Part shown: piece by piece, positions 1 to 9,421 of the stretch
Position numbering within the stretch: the first letter of the stretch is position 1
Layout: every line of letters starts with the position of its first letter
Source: Pseudonocardia petroleophila
GTDB lineage: Bacteria; Actinomycetota; Actinomycetes; Mycobacteriales; Pseudonocardiaceae
Length of the DNA: 64,000 bases
Direction of reading: 5' to 3'
NCBI RefSeq assembly: GCF_014235185.1
Contig: NZ_CP060131.1
Location: 1,681,501-1,745,500, forward strand
The notes under the pieces: generated by a model
What the model saw: only the letters and a program-made list of their open reading frames with translations
Databases searched by the model: none
Told to the model about the DNA's origin: nothing
Made by a program: the position numbers and the translations under genes

Positions 1-1
1 C

Positions 2-216
<215 letters not shown>

Positions 217-220
<4 letters not shown>

Positions 221-1395
221 GCCCGACCCACGTGGACGCCGCACTCCCCCTGGCCGGCATCACCGTCGTCGCCCTCGAACAGGCCGTCGCCGGACCGCTC
301 GCCACCCGGCACCTGGCCGACCTCGGCGCTCGCGTCGTCAAGATCGAACGACCGGGCGAGGGTGACTTCGCCCGCCACTACGACCACGCCGTCCACGGGC
401 TCGCCTCGCACTTCGTGTGGCTCAACCGCGGCAAGGAGTCGATCGTCCTCGACCTCAAGACCGACCGCGGTCTCCTCGTCGCCCGCGAGCTGATCGCGCG
501 CGCCGACGTGTTCCTGCACAACACCGCGCCCGGCGTCGTCGAGCGGCTCGGTCTCGACGGACCGACCCTGCGGGACGCGGACCCGCGGTTGGTCGTGGTC
601 AACATCTCCGGGTACGGCACGAGCGGCCCGCGCAAGGACCGCAAGGCCTACGACATGCTGATCCAGGCCGAGTCCGGGATGGTCGCCGTGACCGGCACCC
701 CTGACACCCCCACGAAGACGGGCGTGCCCAGCGCCGACATCGCCGCTGGTCTGTACTCGACGACGTCCGTATTGGCGGCGCTGTTCCGGCGGGAACGGAC
801 CGGTGAGGGCGCGATCGTGGACGTCTCGATGTTCGACTCCGCCGTGGAGTGGATGGGGCATCCCCTCTACATGCAGCTCTACGGCGGCAGGCAGATCCCG
901 CGCATGGGGCTCAGCCACGCCGCGATCGCCCCCTACGACGCGTACCCGACGAAGGACGGACAGGTGCTCATCGGCGTGCAGAACGACCGCGGCTGGCGGG
1001 CGCTGGTGACCGAGGTGTTCGGCGCCCCCGAGCACGCGGACGACTCCCGCTTCGCCACCAACGTCGAACGCGTGCAGCACCGCGCCGAGTGCGACGCCCT
1101 GGTCGCGTCCTTCACCAGCACGTGGACCACCGAGGATCTCGACGACCGCCTCGCCCAGGTGGGCATCCCCGCGGCACAGATCAACTCGACCGCCGCACTC
1201 GTCGAGCACCCGCAGCTCGCGGAGCGCGACCGGTGGCGACCCGTGGCGACCGAGGCCGGCGAGATCCGGGGGGTGCTGCCGCCGATGACTTTCCGCGACG
1301 TCGAGCTCCCGATGGGGGCGGTACCCGCCCTCGGCGAGCACACCGCCGCCATCCTCGGCGAGCTGGGCCTGGACTCGTCCGACTACCAGTCGTAG
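217..1395 (+). CDS. CaiB/BaiF (class III) CoA transferase
   Basis: A 392-residue protein of the family III CoA-transferases, which move CoA between an acyl-CoA and a free acid through a glutamyl/aspartyl anhydride mechanism. Seen: LAGITVVALEQAVAGPLATR at the N terminus, KIERPGEGDFAR, LNRGKESIVLDLK, and D174 in KTGVPSADIAAGLY, the position of the catalytic aspartate in formyl-CoA transferase. Length is normal for the family. It starts on a GTG overlapping the acyl-CoA dehydrogenase stop and ends convergently, overlapping the 3-hydroxyacyl-CoA dehydrogenase by 13 bp. Context suggests CoA activation of an organic acid from the neighbouring aromatic pathway; the acid is not known. Confidence 0.93.
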
Positions 1396-2270
1396 AAGCC
1401 CCTGCCGGACTTGCGACCCAGCTCCCCCGCCGCCACCTTGTCGACCAGGAGCTGCGGCGGGGCGAATCGCTCTCCGAACGCCTCGGTGAGGTTGCGGGCG
1501 ATGTCGAGCCGCACGTCGAGACCGACGAGGTCGGTGAGCCGCAGCGGCCCCATCGGGTGCCGATAGCCCAGCTCCATGGCCTTGTCGATGTCGGCCGCCT
1601 CCGCCACTCCGTCCTCCAGCATCCGGATCGCCTCCAGCCCGAGCGTCACACCGAGGCGGCTGGTGGCGAAACCGGGTGCGTCCCGGACCAGGATCGTCTC
1701 CTTGCCCACCAGCGCCGCGGCCGTGCGGGCGCGGTCGATCTGCTCGTCCGCGGTCGCATCGGTGTGGACGATCTCGATCAACGGCATGGACCACACGGGG
1801 TTGAAGAAGTGCAGGCCCAGGAACCGGTCCGGATGCTGCAGCACCTCACCCAGCGCGGTGATCGGCAGCCCGCTGGTGTTGGACGCCAGCAGGACGGGGT
1901 CGCGGCGCTCCGCAGCGGCGAGCACCGAGCGCTTGAGGTCGAGCCGCTCCGGCACCGACTCCACGATCAGGTCGAGCCCGCCGTCGAGGTCCTCCACCCC
2001 GGCGGCCGTGCGGAGCAGGCCGGGCACCGCGTCGGCGGCGGCCTGATCGAGCTTGCCGCGCTGGGCGGCGCCCGCGGCCCGGGTCTCGATCGTCTCTCTG
2101 GCCGCCGTCGCGCGCTCCTCCTGGGGCTCCACGAGCGTGACCGAGCAGCCGGCCACGGTGAAGACGTAGGCGATGCCCGTGCCCATCGTGCCTCCGCCGA
2201 TCACCCCCACCCGCCGCACCTCGGCCGGGGAGCGCTCAGGAGTCGGAGCTGGTCCTGTCGATGTGCTCAT
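1383..2270 (-). CDS. 3-hydroxyacyl-CoA dehydrogenase (3-hydroxybutyryl-CoA type)
   Basis: A 295-residue NAD(P)-dependent dehydrogenase that oxidises a 3-hydroxyacyl-CoA to the 3-ketoacyl-CoA. The N terminus has the Rossmann motif GVIGGGTMGTGIA. The active-site segment SNTSGLPI...LGLHFFNPV...LIEIVHT carries the catalytic His and Glu of the family, and GRKSGRGFYDW is the usual C-terminal signature. The ATG at 2270 is chosen because it overlaps the stop of the upstream GMC gene (ATGA); an open frame continues further upstream but is a shadow of that gene. It is the promoter-distal gene of a two-gene operon and would serve side-chain or downstream beta-oxidation. Confidence 0.93.
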   Translation of the reverse strand: MSTSTGPAPTPERSPAEVRRVGVIGGGTMGTGIAYVFTVAGCSVTLVEPQEERATAARETIETRAAGAAQRGKLDQAAADAVPGLLRTAAGVEDLDGGLDLIVESVPERLDLKRSVLAAAERRDPVLLASNTSGLPITALGEVLQHPDRFLGLHFFNPVWSMPLIEIVHTDATADEQIDRARTAAALVGKETILVRDAPGFATSRLGVTLGLEAIRMLEDGVAEAADIDKAMELGYRHPMGPLRLTDLVGLDVRLDIARNLTEAFGERFAPPQLLVDKVAAGELGRKSGRGFYDW

Positions 2271-3883
2271 GCTCCGAGGATCTCCGCCATGCGCGCACCG
2301 ATCAGCACGCACGTCGCCATGGTCGCGACGCCCGGGATGCGGGGCATGACCGACGCGTCGGCGACGCGGAGGTTCTGCACTCCGTTCACGCGCAGCTCGG
2401 GGTCGACGACGGCCGCGGAGTCGCGTCCCATGCGGCAGGTACCGGTCTCGTGGAAGTAGGTGGTGGCGCCGTTGCGGACGAACTCGACGAGCTCCGACGG
2501 CGTGAGCTCCCGGCCCGGCGCCACCTCCCGCTTGGCGAACGGCCGCATCTGCGGGGAGTTGCCGAGCTCGCGGCACAGCTCGATGCCCTTGGCCAGCGCC
2601 GCGACGTCGTCCGGGTGCGAGAGGAACGCGGCGTCCAGGACCGGCCGGTCCTGCGGGTCCGCCGATCGCAGGGTCATCCGTCCCCGGCTCTTCGGCGCGA
2701 CCAAACCCGCGCACAGGGCCCAGCTGGAGGGCGGCGGCGCGTACTGCGCGGCCACGACCTCACTGGCGTACGGGATCTCGATCTGCACGATGTTGAGGTC
2801 GGGCGAGGCCAGGACACTGTCGGACTTCCAGAAGCCCGCGGCGTTGGCGGCACTGTTGCGCGGCGGCTGCGCCTCGTGCGGCTCCCACAGGCAGCCGCCG
2901 TGCAGGATGTGGTCTTGGAAGTTGGCCCCGACCTCGGGCGAGTCGACCACCACCTCGATCCCGTGACCGCGCAGGTCCGCCGCGTCGCCGATCCCGCTGA
3001 GCATCAGGATCTTCGCGGTGTTGATGCCACCCGCGCTCAGGACGACCTCGCTGCCGGCCCCGACGACGCGGCGGCCGCCGTCGACGGTCACCTCGACGCC
3101 GGTGGCCCGCCCACCCGTGATCACCACTCGATCGACGTGCGCGCCGGTCAGCACGGTGATGTTGTCCTGCGCCAGCACCGGGTAGAGGAAGGCAGCGGCC
3201 ATGTTGCGGCGCTGACCGTCCCTGATGATCTGGTTCATGAGGGCGAAGCCGCCTGCGCTCTCCTCTCGGGCGCCGTTCTGGTCGGCCAGGACGGGGTGAC
3301 CCAGCCCTGCGGCTGCGTCGAGCAGTGCGGGGACGTGCGGGGACGGGTCGTGGGCCGGCTGGCACCAGACCGGGCCGCCCTTGCCGCGGTAGCGCGGGTC
3401 CGCATCGCCCTGCCAGTCCTCGACCTGCCGGAAGATCTCCAGGCCGTGCTCGTAGCCCCACGCCGGATCGCCGGTGACGTCTGCCCAGTGGTCGAGGTCG
3501 GCCTTGAACGGGCGGGCCCAGATCGTTGCGTTGATGCTGGTGCCGCCGCCGACGACGCGGCCCATGTGCTCCGGTATCGCCCGGCCGTTGACCCCGGGGC
3601 CCGGGACCGCGACGTCGCCCCAGTCGCGCTCGGTGCCGAGGTTGGTGAACCACTGTCCGGGATCGAGCACCTGGTCGGCGGTGTCCCAGCCGCCCGCCTC
3701 GATCAGCAGGACGCTGACCGAGGCGTTCGCCGCCAGCCGGGAGGCGATGACGCACCCCGCGCTCCCCGAGCCGCACACGACGTAGTCGTAGGACGGCTGC
3801 AGGTTCGTCCGCCGCCGATCGTGGTCGGCCCGGATCGCCACGAGCCCTCCGGCCGTCGCCTGGTCCTCACGGTTGTTCGACAT
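2267..3883 (-). CDS. GMC family FAD oxidoreductase
   Basis: A 538-residue glucose-methanol-choline oxidoreductase. Seen: the FAD-binding dinucleotide motif VVCGSGSAGCVIASRLA with LLIEAGG, the GMC signature VGGGTSINATIW, SAGGINTAKILMLSGIG, and the C-terminal FHETGTCRMG with the catalytic His. Such enzymes oxidise primary or secondary alcohols to aldehydes or ketones. Oddity: in most members the C-terminal motif reads PxxPxxNTxAT, with Asn or His as the second catalytic residue. Here it reads PRIPGVATMAT, so that residue appears replaced. It leads an operon with the 3-hydroxyacyl-CoA dehydrogenase (ATGA overlap). Substrate unknown, probably an alcohol formed in the aromatic pathway. Confidence 0.9.
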   Translation of the reverse strand: MSNNREDQATAGGLVAIRADHDRRRTNLQPSYDYVVCGSGSAGCVIASRLAANASVSVLLIEAGGWDTADQVLDPGQWFTNLGTERDWGDVAVPGPGVNGRAIPEHMGRVVGGGTSINATIWARPFKADLDHWADVTGDPAWGYEHGLEIFRQVEDWQGDADPRYRGKGGPVWCQPAHDPSPHVPALLDAAAGLGHPVLADQNGAREESAGGFALMNQIIRDGQRRNMAAAFLYPVLAQDNITVLTGAHVDRVVITGGRATGVEVTVDGGRRVVGAGSEVVLSAGGINTAKILMLSGIGDAADLRGHGIEVVVDSPEVGANFQDHILHGGCLWEPHEAQPPRNSAANAAGFWKSDSVLASPDLNIVQIEIPYASEVVAAQYAPPPSSWALCAGLVAPKSRGRMTLRSADPQDRPVLDAAFLSHPDDVAALAKGIELCRELGNSPQMRPFAKREVAPGRELTPSELVEFVRNGATTYFHETGTCRMGRDSAAVVDPELRVNGVQNLRVADASVMPRIPGVATMATCVLIGARMAEILGA

Positions 3884-4029
3884 GATCCGCCTCGATCCCC
3901 GTCGGTGTCTCCAGCGACACCGGCATCACCCGAAAGATACAACGATTCCTCGACGGACGTCTACGAAACGTTACTTGTCGATCGAGTGTCGGTACCGACG
4001 GCAGGGGGTCCGCCGCCGGCACCGCACCC
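3884..4029 (-). promoter_or_regulatory. Leader/promoter region of the GMC-dehydrogenase operon
   Basis: A 146-bp gap between two leftward genes that is less GC-rich than its surroundings. It probably holds the promoter for the GMC operon. A 7-bp inverted repeat, CGGTGTC/GACACCG with a 6-nt loop (3903-3922), lies just upstream of the GMC start and could be an operator or leader hairpin. No strong -35/-10 pair was recognised. Confidence 0.4.
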
Positions 4030-5010
4030 TCACGTGGCGACGGTGAAGAAGGTGTCCGGCAGCTGCCCGCCGTACCAGACGATCGCCTTCTCGATGTTCG
4101 CCCCGTCCCAGATGATCGGCTGCCAGTCCGGGCCGTGGATCGGGTAGCCGCCGGAGAACAGCTCGACGCGGTTGCCGCCGGGCTCGAAGACGTAGATGAA
4201 GAACGCCTGCGTCAGCCCGTGCTTGCCGGGGCCGGCGTCGATCGGAGTGCCCTCCTCGACGAAGGTGTCCGCAGCCCGCAGCAGGGTCTCGGGGGTGTCG
4301 AGGTAGTAGGCGATGTGGTGCAGCCGCCCGCGCTCGCCCGAACCGTCGCGCATGATCGCGAGGTCGTGGACCTGCGAGGTGACCGACATCCACACCCCGA
4401 TGTCACCGTCAGGGGTGCGGGCGGCCTCGCGGAGCTTGAACCCGAGAACGTCGGTGTACCAGTCCCGCGCCTCGTCGACGTTGCGCGCGGTGATGTTGAG
4501 GTGGTCAAGCCGACGGGCCCCGATCCCCGGGGTCGGGAACCGGACGGGCTGGCTGAGCAGCTTCGACGCGGCCTCGGGCTCGTAGCGCTCGAAGTCGTAG
4601 AACAGTTCTGTGCGGTGCCCGAACGGGCCGGTGAAGCTGAGGGTGTCGCCCTGGGCGAAGCGCGAGCCACCGGCTTCGAGCTTGTGCTCGACGCCCTTGT
4701 CCCGGAACCGGCGGGCCCAGCCCTCGACCTGGTCGGGCTCGGCGACCTGCCAGGCCATGTGCCCCAGGCCGGGCTGCGCGGCCTCGGTGAGGATCGTGGA
4801 GTAGCGGGCCCACTCCCCCGCTCCGCGCAGGTAGACCGACTGGCCCTCGCGGTGGGTCTCGTGCAGCCCCAGAACGCGGGTGAAGAAGTCGAGCGACTCG
4901 TTCGGCTTGGGGGTGAACACCTCGACGTGGTGCAGGTTGTGCACGCGAGGGGTGCTGACCTCGACCACCTGGGGCTGCGAGGTCTGCGGCTGGGTCACGG
5001 TGCTGGTCAC
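4030..5010 (-). CDS. Extradiol ring-cleavage dioxygenase (catechol 2,3-dioxygenase-like, VOC family)
   Basis: A 326-residue two-domain type I extradiol dioxygenase. It opens a catecholic ring by meta cleavage using Fe(II) and O2. The N-terminal VOC module starts at HNLHHVEVFTPKPNESLDFF; the catalytic C-terminal module has RLDHLNI (H170), RLHHIAYYLDTPE (H231/H232) and NRVELFSGGYP (E283), the 2-His-1-Glu iron facial triad. PGKHGLTQAF supplies the second-sphere His (H264). The GTG at 5010 is chosen because AAGGAG lies 8 nt upstream; the frame is open for about 67 further codons but without family similarity. It sits between the flavin reductase and the GMC operon, so it would act after the flavin hydroxylase has made a catechol. 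Confidence 0.93.
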   Translation of the reverse strand: MTSTVTQPQTSQPQVVEVSTPRVHNLHHVEVFTPKPNESLDFFTRVLGLHETHREGQSVYLRGAGEWARYSTILTEAAQPGLGHMAWQVAEPDQVEGWARRFRDKGVEHKLEAGGSRFAQGDTLSFTGPFGHRTELFYDFERYEPEAASKLLSQPVRFPTPGIGARRLDHLNITARNVDEARDWYTDVLGFKLREAARTPDGDIGVWMSVTSQVHDLAIMRDGSGERGRLHHIAYYLDTPETLLRAADTFVEEGTPIDAGPGKHGLTQAFFIYVFEPGGNRVELFSGGYPIHGPDWQPIIWDGANIEKAIVWYGGQLPDTFFTVAT

Positions 5011-5107
5011 CTGACCGGCTCCTTCCGTTGTGGCTTGCGGGTACGGGTCATCGACCCGGGTGCCGACGGCACCGGGTGGTGGGTGGAACGGACGAGCGGT
5101 CGGCCGG

Positions 5108-5728
5108 CTAGATCCAGCCGGCGACGAACTCCTCGGCGAGCTCCTCCATCGCGCTGAGCTGGAGCGGCAGCGCGGTGGGGGTGGAGATCCGGGTGCTGCG
5201 CCCGGTCGCATCGAGACCGTCGCCGCGCCGGTGGAAGGAGCCGCCGTGGAACAGCAGCGGCTCGTTCGGCCGGATGGCGATGTCTTCCACGCGTCCCAGG
5301 TAGAGGACGTGGTCGCCGCCGTCGTAGGAGCGCCACGGCGTGCACTCGATCGTCGCGTGCGTGTGGCGCAGCCGCGGCGCGTGGCGGCCCTGGTCCCACG
5401 CGATGACGGCGGCCTCGTCGGGCCGGCCGGCGAAGGTCATCGCCACGCCGATCTGGCGGGCCGAGAGCACGTTCACCGCGAACGCCGTGTCCTGCAGCAG
5501 CGGACACGCCCTGGCGGTGCGGGCGACCGACACGAGAACCAGCGGCGGATCGAGCGACACCGAGCTGAACGCGTTCACGGTCGCCCCGCGGGGCTGCCCG
5601 TCGTGCGAGTAGCTGACCACGGTCACCCCGGTGGCGAACCGTCCCAGGCAGGACCGCAGCCGTGCGGGGTCGATCACGTCGGCCGTGATCGCCGGCGCCT
5701 CCTCCGGCGGGTCGGTGGGGTGGGTCAT
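5108..5728 (-). CDS. Flavin reductase of a two-component monooxygenase (HpaC/HsaB type)
   Basis: A 206-residue flavin reductase-like (FMN-binding split barrel) protein. Such proteins use NAD(P)H to reduce FMN or FAD, which diffuses to the oxygenase partner. Seen: LGRFATGVTVVSYSHDGQPRGATVNAFSSVSLDPPLVLVSV, the family's typical N-terminal block, then NVLSARQIGVAMTFAG and a late HGGSFHR segment. The ATG at 5728 has AGGAAGGA upstream. The obvious partner is the HpaB-type hydroxylase at 6660-8240, separated only by the GntR gene in the same transcription direction. The variable C-terminal extension ends at EEFVAGWI. Confidence 0.92.
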   Translation of the reverse strand: MTHPTDPPEEAPAITADVIDPARLRSCLGRFATGVTVVSYSHDGQPRGATVNAFSSVSLDPPLVLVSVARTARACPLLQDTAFAVNVLSARQIGVAMTFAGRPDEAAVIAWDQGRHAPRLRHTHATIECTPWRSYDGGDHVLYLGRVEDIAIRPNEPLLFHGGSFHRRGDGLDATGRSTRISTPTALPLQLSAMEELAEEFVAGWI

Positions 5729-5779
5729 GGTCGTCCTTCCTGTCCGTCGTGGTGGCGGCGTGCCGTCACCCGGGCCGGG

Positions 5780-6559
5780 TCATCCGGCCTCGGAGTCATC
5801 GGCGCCGCCGGTGCCGCGCCCGATCCCGGCCACCGGTGACTTCTCCGGCTGCGCGAGGCTGATCATGTCGACGCGGTGGAGCCGGGTGGCCGTCTCGAGC
5901 CGCTTGCGGTCCTTCGCGCGGATCGCCTCGAGGATCTGCGCGTGGACGCGCAGGTTGTGGTCGATCGTCTCCTCGTGCCCGGCCGTCCAGACAGCGCGGA
6001 CCAGTGCCCCGGTGAGGACGGTGACGAGGCTGTCGTAGATGCCGATCAGCACCGTCACCCCGGTGGACCGGGCGATCGCGCGGTGGAACTCGACGTTGGC
6101 CTCGAAGAACCCTCGCGGGTCCTCGGCGGAGTTACCCATCCGCTGCAGTCCCCGCTCCATCGCCATGTGGTCGTGCGGCGAGGACTTCTGCAGGGCCAGC
6201 AGGTTGAACATCTCCTCGAGCAGCGTCCGGGACTCGAAGATCTCCAGCGGTGGCACGGTGAGGCCCTGGAACCACAGGTCTAGTGCGCCGAGCCGGACAC
6301 CCGGCGGCTGGTCCGCGGTGAACACACCACCACTGGGCCCCGGCTTGACCGTGATCAGCTCGCGGTCGCGCAACAGCCGCAGGGCCTCGTTCATGACCCC
6401 GGGGCTGACCTCGAAGCGGCTGATCAGCTCCGTGCGCAGGCCGAGGCGGGTGCCCGCGGGCTGGCCGGAGCGCAGGATCTCCATCTCCAGCCGCGCCGCC
6501 ACGTCTTCGGCGCGCGACCCCGCACCCCGCCCAGCCCTGACGTCCACGTCCCTGGCCAT
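5780..6559 (-). CDS. FadR-subfamily GntR transcriptional regulator
   Basis: A 259-residue regulator with an N-terminal winged helix (TELISRFEVSPGVMNEALRLLRDRELITVKPGPSGGVFTA) and a C-terminal all-helical FCD ligand-binding domain (SRTLLEEMFNLLALQ, FEANVEFHRAIARSTG, VHAQILEAIRAKDRKRLE). The spaced Asp/His residues of FCD domains usually bind a metal and an acid ligand. The ATG at 6559 is preferred because GAGGAG lies 7 nt upstream; a GTG 21 bp earlier has no Shine-Dalgarno. It lies inside the hydroxylase/reductase/dioxygenase gene string and probably represses it until an aromatic acid or CoA thioester binds. Its operator was not identified with confidence. Confidence 0.9.
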   Translation of the reverse strand: MARDVDVRAGRGAGSRAEDVAARLEMEILRSGQPAGTRLGLRTELISRFEVSPGVMNEALRLLRDRELITVKPGPSGGVFTADQPPGVRLGALDLWFQGLTVPPLEIFESRTLLEEMFNLLALQKSSPHDHMAMERGLQRMGNSAEDPRGFFEANVEFHRAIARSTGVTVLIGIYDSLVTVLTGALVRAVWTAGHEETIDHNLRVHAQILEAIRAKDRKRLETATRLHRVDMISLAQPEKSPVAGIGRGTGGADDSEAG

Positions 6560-6659
6560 CCGAGCACTCCTCGCCGTCACCGTTCACCGCCCCGGCCGGT
6601 CCCGGGTCCCGTCGGCGATCAGTGTCGCGTCCACCGCCGGGTCCCGGACCGTCACCCCG

Positions 6660-8240
6660 CTACGACGCTCCGCTGTTCCCGACGCGCCGCACGTCGTCGT
6701 TGTTGATCAGGTCGGGCACCGTCCAGCCGTTCAGGTCGTACTCGGACATGCACTGGTCGACCATGGCCTTGTAACCGTCGATCTGACCGGTCTGCACCTG
6801 GCCCAGGTAGGCCTCGATGCGCAGGTTCTCGTGGTTGCCGGAGTAGTTGCGCTCGTAGAGCTCGTGGCGCCCGCCGAACTCGGAGCCGATCGCGTCCCAG
6901 ATGAGCTTCATGAGCTTGACGCGGTCCTCGGCCGTGCGGCCGGCCGACCCGCGCACGTAGCGGTCGAGGTAGGGCCGCAGCTCGGGGTTCAGCCAGTCCG
7001 CCGAGCTGGACGGCAGGTAGATCAGCGCGCTCGCGACGTCCTGCTCGAAGATCTCCTTCGCCCGCGGGTAGGCCTGCGTCATCATCAGCCGGTACACCCC
7101 GGCCGAGTCGGGGTTGGGCACGCAGGTGCCGTCGGCCCACGGAGCGGGGTTGTCGACCATCGAGTCGACGCACGCCCAGAACAGGTTGCGCAGGCACACC
7201 AGCTCACCGATGCGGGTCTGCACACCGCGGAAGTTCGACGTGCCGGTCATCTCGAGGGCCTTGACGAACAACCCGACGAGGAAGTCGAACTTGACCGCCA
7301 GCCGCACGCAGCCGTGCAGCATCGCCCGGAAGACGAACCCGGAACCGGCGAAGAAGTTGTTGGCCTTGTCGACGTCGTAGCAGAAGACGCTGTCCCAGGG
7401 CACCAGGACCCGATCCATGATCAGGATCGAGTCGTTCTCGTCGAGCCGGCTCGACAGCGGGTAGTCGAACGGGCTGCCGGTCGTGGCCGCGTTGAACTCG
7501 TAAGAGGAGCGGCAGATGAGCTTCAGACCCGGTGTGTTCATCGGGACCATGAAGATCGCCGAGAACTCCTTGGACTTGACCGGCAACGGGCCGTAGTTGC
7601 CGACGAAGTTGTAGTGCGTCAGCGCGGAGTTGGTGGCCACGACCTTCGCGCCGGAGACGATCAGGCCCTCGGCCGTCTCCTCGACCACCTTCATGAAGAC
7701 GTCGGCGGCGCCCTCCATGCCGAGGTCGCGGTCGACCGGCGGGTTGATGATGGCGTGGTTGATGTAGAGCAGACGCTCCTGGGCCTCGGCGTACCACCGC
7801 TTCGCGTTGTCCTGGTACGGCGCGTAGAACTCCGTGTGCGAGCCCAGCGTGGACAGGAACGAGGCCTTGTAGTCGGGGCTGCGCCCGAGCCATCCGTAGG
7901 TCAGCCGCGCCCACGCCGCGGAGCCCTCGGCTCCGGCGCGCAGCTCCGCCGGGGAGTACGGCGCCTTGTAGAAGGGGTGCGTGAACCCGCCGTTGCCGGT
8001 GTCGGTAGGCACCGCGAGGGTGCCCTCGTTCGCCGGGTCGTGCATGGCGTCGTAGAGCCGGGCGACCATCCGCGCCGAGTTGCGGAAAGCGGGGTGCTCG
8101 GCGACGTTCTCGATCCGCTCGCCGTGGATCCACACCTCACGGCCGTCGTTGAGGCTCTCCAGGTACTCCGCACCGGTGAAGGGACGGCGGGAGTTCTCTC
8201 CCGCGGTCTCGGCGGACGTCTCGCTGATCATCTGCGTCAC
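6660..8240 (-). CDS. HpaB-type flavin-dependent aromatic hydroxylase (oxygenase component)
   Basis: A 526-residue member of the 4-hydroxyphenylacetate 3-hydroxylase family (group D flavin monooxygenases). It uses reduced flavin from a separate reductase to ortho-hydroxylate a phenol. Seen: [20 protein letters not shown] at the N terminus, [44 protein letters not shown] and [11 protein letters not shown], all family blocks; length is typical. It starts on a GTG with AAGGAAG upstream. It is first in the leftward string hydroxylase-GntR-reductase-dioxygenase and divergent from the hydrolase. The family also includes phenol, chlorophenol and nitrophenol hydroxylases, so the substrate is only narrowed to a phenolic. 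Confidence 0.93.
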   Translation of the reverse strand: MTQMISETSAETAGENSRRPFTGAEYLESLNDGREVWIHGERIENVAEHPAFRNSARMVARLYDAMHDPANEGTLAVPTDTGNGGFTHPFYKAPYSPAELRAGAEGSAAWARLTYGWLGRSPDYKASFLSTLGSHTEFYAPYQDNAKRWYAEAQERLLYINHAIINPPVDRDLGMEGAADVFMKVVEETAEGLIVSGAKVVATNSALTHYNFVGNYGPLPVKSKEFSAIFMVPMNTPGLKLICRSSYEFNAATTGSPFDYPLSSRLDENDSILIMDRVLVPWDSVFCYDVDKANNFFAGSGFVFRAMLHGCVRLAVKFDFLVGLFVKALEMTGTSNFRGVQTRIGELVCLRNLFWACVDSMVDNPAPWADGTCVPNPDSAGVYRLMMTQAYPRAKEIFEQDVASALIYLPSSSADWLNPELRPYLDRYVRGSAGRTAEDRVKLMKLIWDAIGSEFGGRHELYERNYSGNHENLRIEAYLGQVQTGQIDGYKAMVDQCMSEYDLNGWTVPDLINNDDVRRVGNSGAS

Positions 8241-8462
8241 TGCAGCACTTCCTTCGTGAGAAGTCGATGTCCTGGTCGACGGGAAGTTTGTGATTCTGCA
8301 TGAAGATATCTAGGAGGTGTCAGCGCGTCAACCACCATCTGAGCTGGTGATCAATGCAAGGAGCGATCGAGAGCTTCCCTTCGCATCCGCAAAACTTCTT
8401 GGTATCGTGGCAGCGCTCCGGCGAGCCGCCGGCCCGCCGCACCACGACTCCGGAGGCCATCG
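8241..8462. promoter_or_regulatory. Divergent promoter region, hydroxylase / hydrolase
   Basis: A 222-bp spacer between two divergent catabolic genes, with an AT-richer core around 8286-8312. CACCA-N7-TGGTG (8333-8349) is a short palindrome inside a longer imperfect one and is a candidate operator for the GntR regulator. CGGAGG at 8451-8456 is the ribosome binding site of the hydrolase. Promoter elements were not assigned. Confidence 0.45.
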
Positions 8463-9302
8463 ATGACCCAGACCGTGACCGAGGCGAACCCGGAGGTCGG
8501 GCGCAGCATCGTGGCCGGCGGGATCACGACGAACTACCACGACCACGGCGCCGGTGACCCGGTCCTACTCCTCCACGGGTCGGGACCGGGGGTCTCCGCC
8601 TGGGCGAACTGGCGGGGAGTGCTCCCACCGCTCGCTCGCGAGCGCCGCGTGATCGCCCCCGACGTCGTCGGGTTCGGCTACACCGAGCGGCCGCCCGGTT
8701 TCACGTTCTCCCACCAGGACTGGGTCGCCCACATCGTCGGTTTCCTCGACGCCTTGGACCTGCCGAGCGTGTCGGTCGTCGGCAACAGCTTCGGTGGCGC
8801 GCTGGCGCTGCGGCTGGCCGACCAGCACCCCGACCGCGTGCAGCGCCTCGTCCTCATGGGCAGCGTCGGCACCCGGTTCGAGATCACACCGGGGCTCGAC
8901 GCCGTCTGGGGCTACGAACCCTCGGTCGAGAACATGGCCGAGCTCATCGACTACTTCGCCTTCGACGCGTCGCGGCTCGGCCCGGACCTGGTCCGCCTGC
9001 GGTACGAGGCGTCCATCCGGCCGGGCGTGCAGGAGTCCTACTCCGCGATGTTCCCCGCACCCCGCCAGGCAGGCGTCGACGCCTTCGCGCTGCCCGACGA
9101 GTCCCTGCGCGCCCTGCCGCACGAGACCCTCGTCGTGCACGGGCGCGACGACCGGGTGATCCCCGTGGCGTCGTCGATCCGGCTCAACGAGTTGATCCCG
9201 CGCTCCCAGCTGCACGTGTTCAACCAGTGCGGGCACTGGACCCAGATCGAGAAGGCCGACGAGTTCGTCCACCTGCTCGAGGGCTTCCTCCCCCGCCCAT
9301 GA
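8463..9302 (+). CDS. Alpha/beta hydrolase, meta-cleavage product (C-C bond) hydrolase type
   Basis: A 279-residue alpha/beta-hydrolase resembling 2-hydroxymuconic semialdehyde-type hydrolases, which split the C-C bond of the ring-fission product into a 2-hydroxydienoate and an acid. Seen: oxyanion segment LLLHGSGPGVSAWANW, nucleophile elbow VVGNSFGG (S109), acid in HGRDDRVIP (D230) and catalytic His in FNQCGHWTQIEKAD (H258). HGSGPG and GNSFGG are typical of the BphD/TodF/HsaD group. CGGAGG precedes the ATG by 6 nt. It is divergent from the hydroxylase and functionally follows the extradiol dioxygenase. A pathway needing a hydrolase fits a ring-fission product that is a ketone, i.e. a 3-substituted catechol. 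Confidence 0.92.
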   Translation: MTQTVTEANPEVGRSIVAGGITTNYHDHGAGDPVLLLHGSGPGVSAWANWRGVLPPLARERRVIAPDVVGFGYTERPPGFTFSHQDWVAHIVGFLDALDLPSVSVVGNSFGGALALRLADQHPDRVQRLVLMGSVGTRFEITPGLDAVWGYEPSVENMAELIDYFAFDASRLGPDLVRLRYEASIRPGVQESYSAMFPAPRQAGVDAFALPDESLRALPHETLVVHGRDDRVIPVASSIRLNELIPRSQLHVFNQCGHWTQIEKADEFVHLLEGFLPRP

Positions 9303-9421
9303 CTCCTCTTGAGCGATTCGAGGTCCAGGCCACCGGTCGGATCCTCAGCAGGTGAGCAGTTCATTGCTGCAGCGCTCGCGAAACCGAGAACTCCGTCAGG
9401 GCCTCGTGCGATCGTGGGCGG

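Noticed and set aside
9303..9421. Left attachment site of the element
   Set aside because: No match to the tRNA-Ala 3' end (25177-25199) was seen in this gap, so no att site is annotated here.
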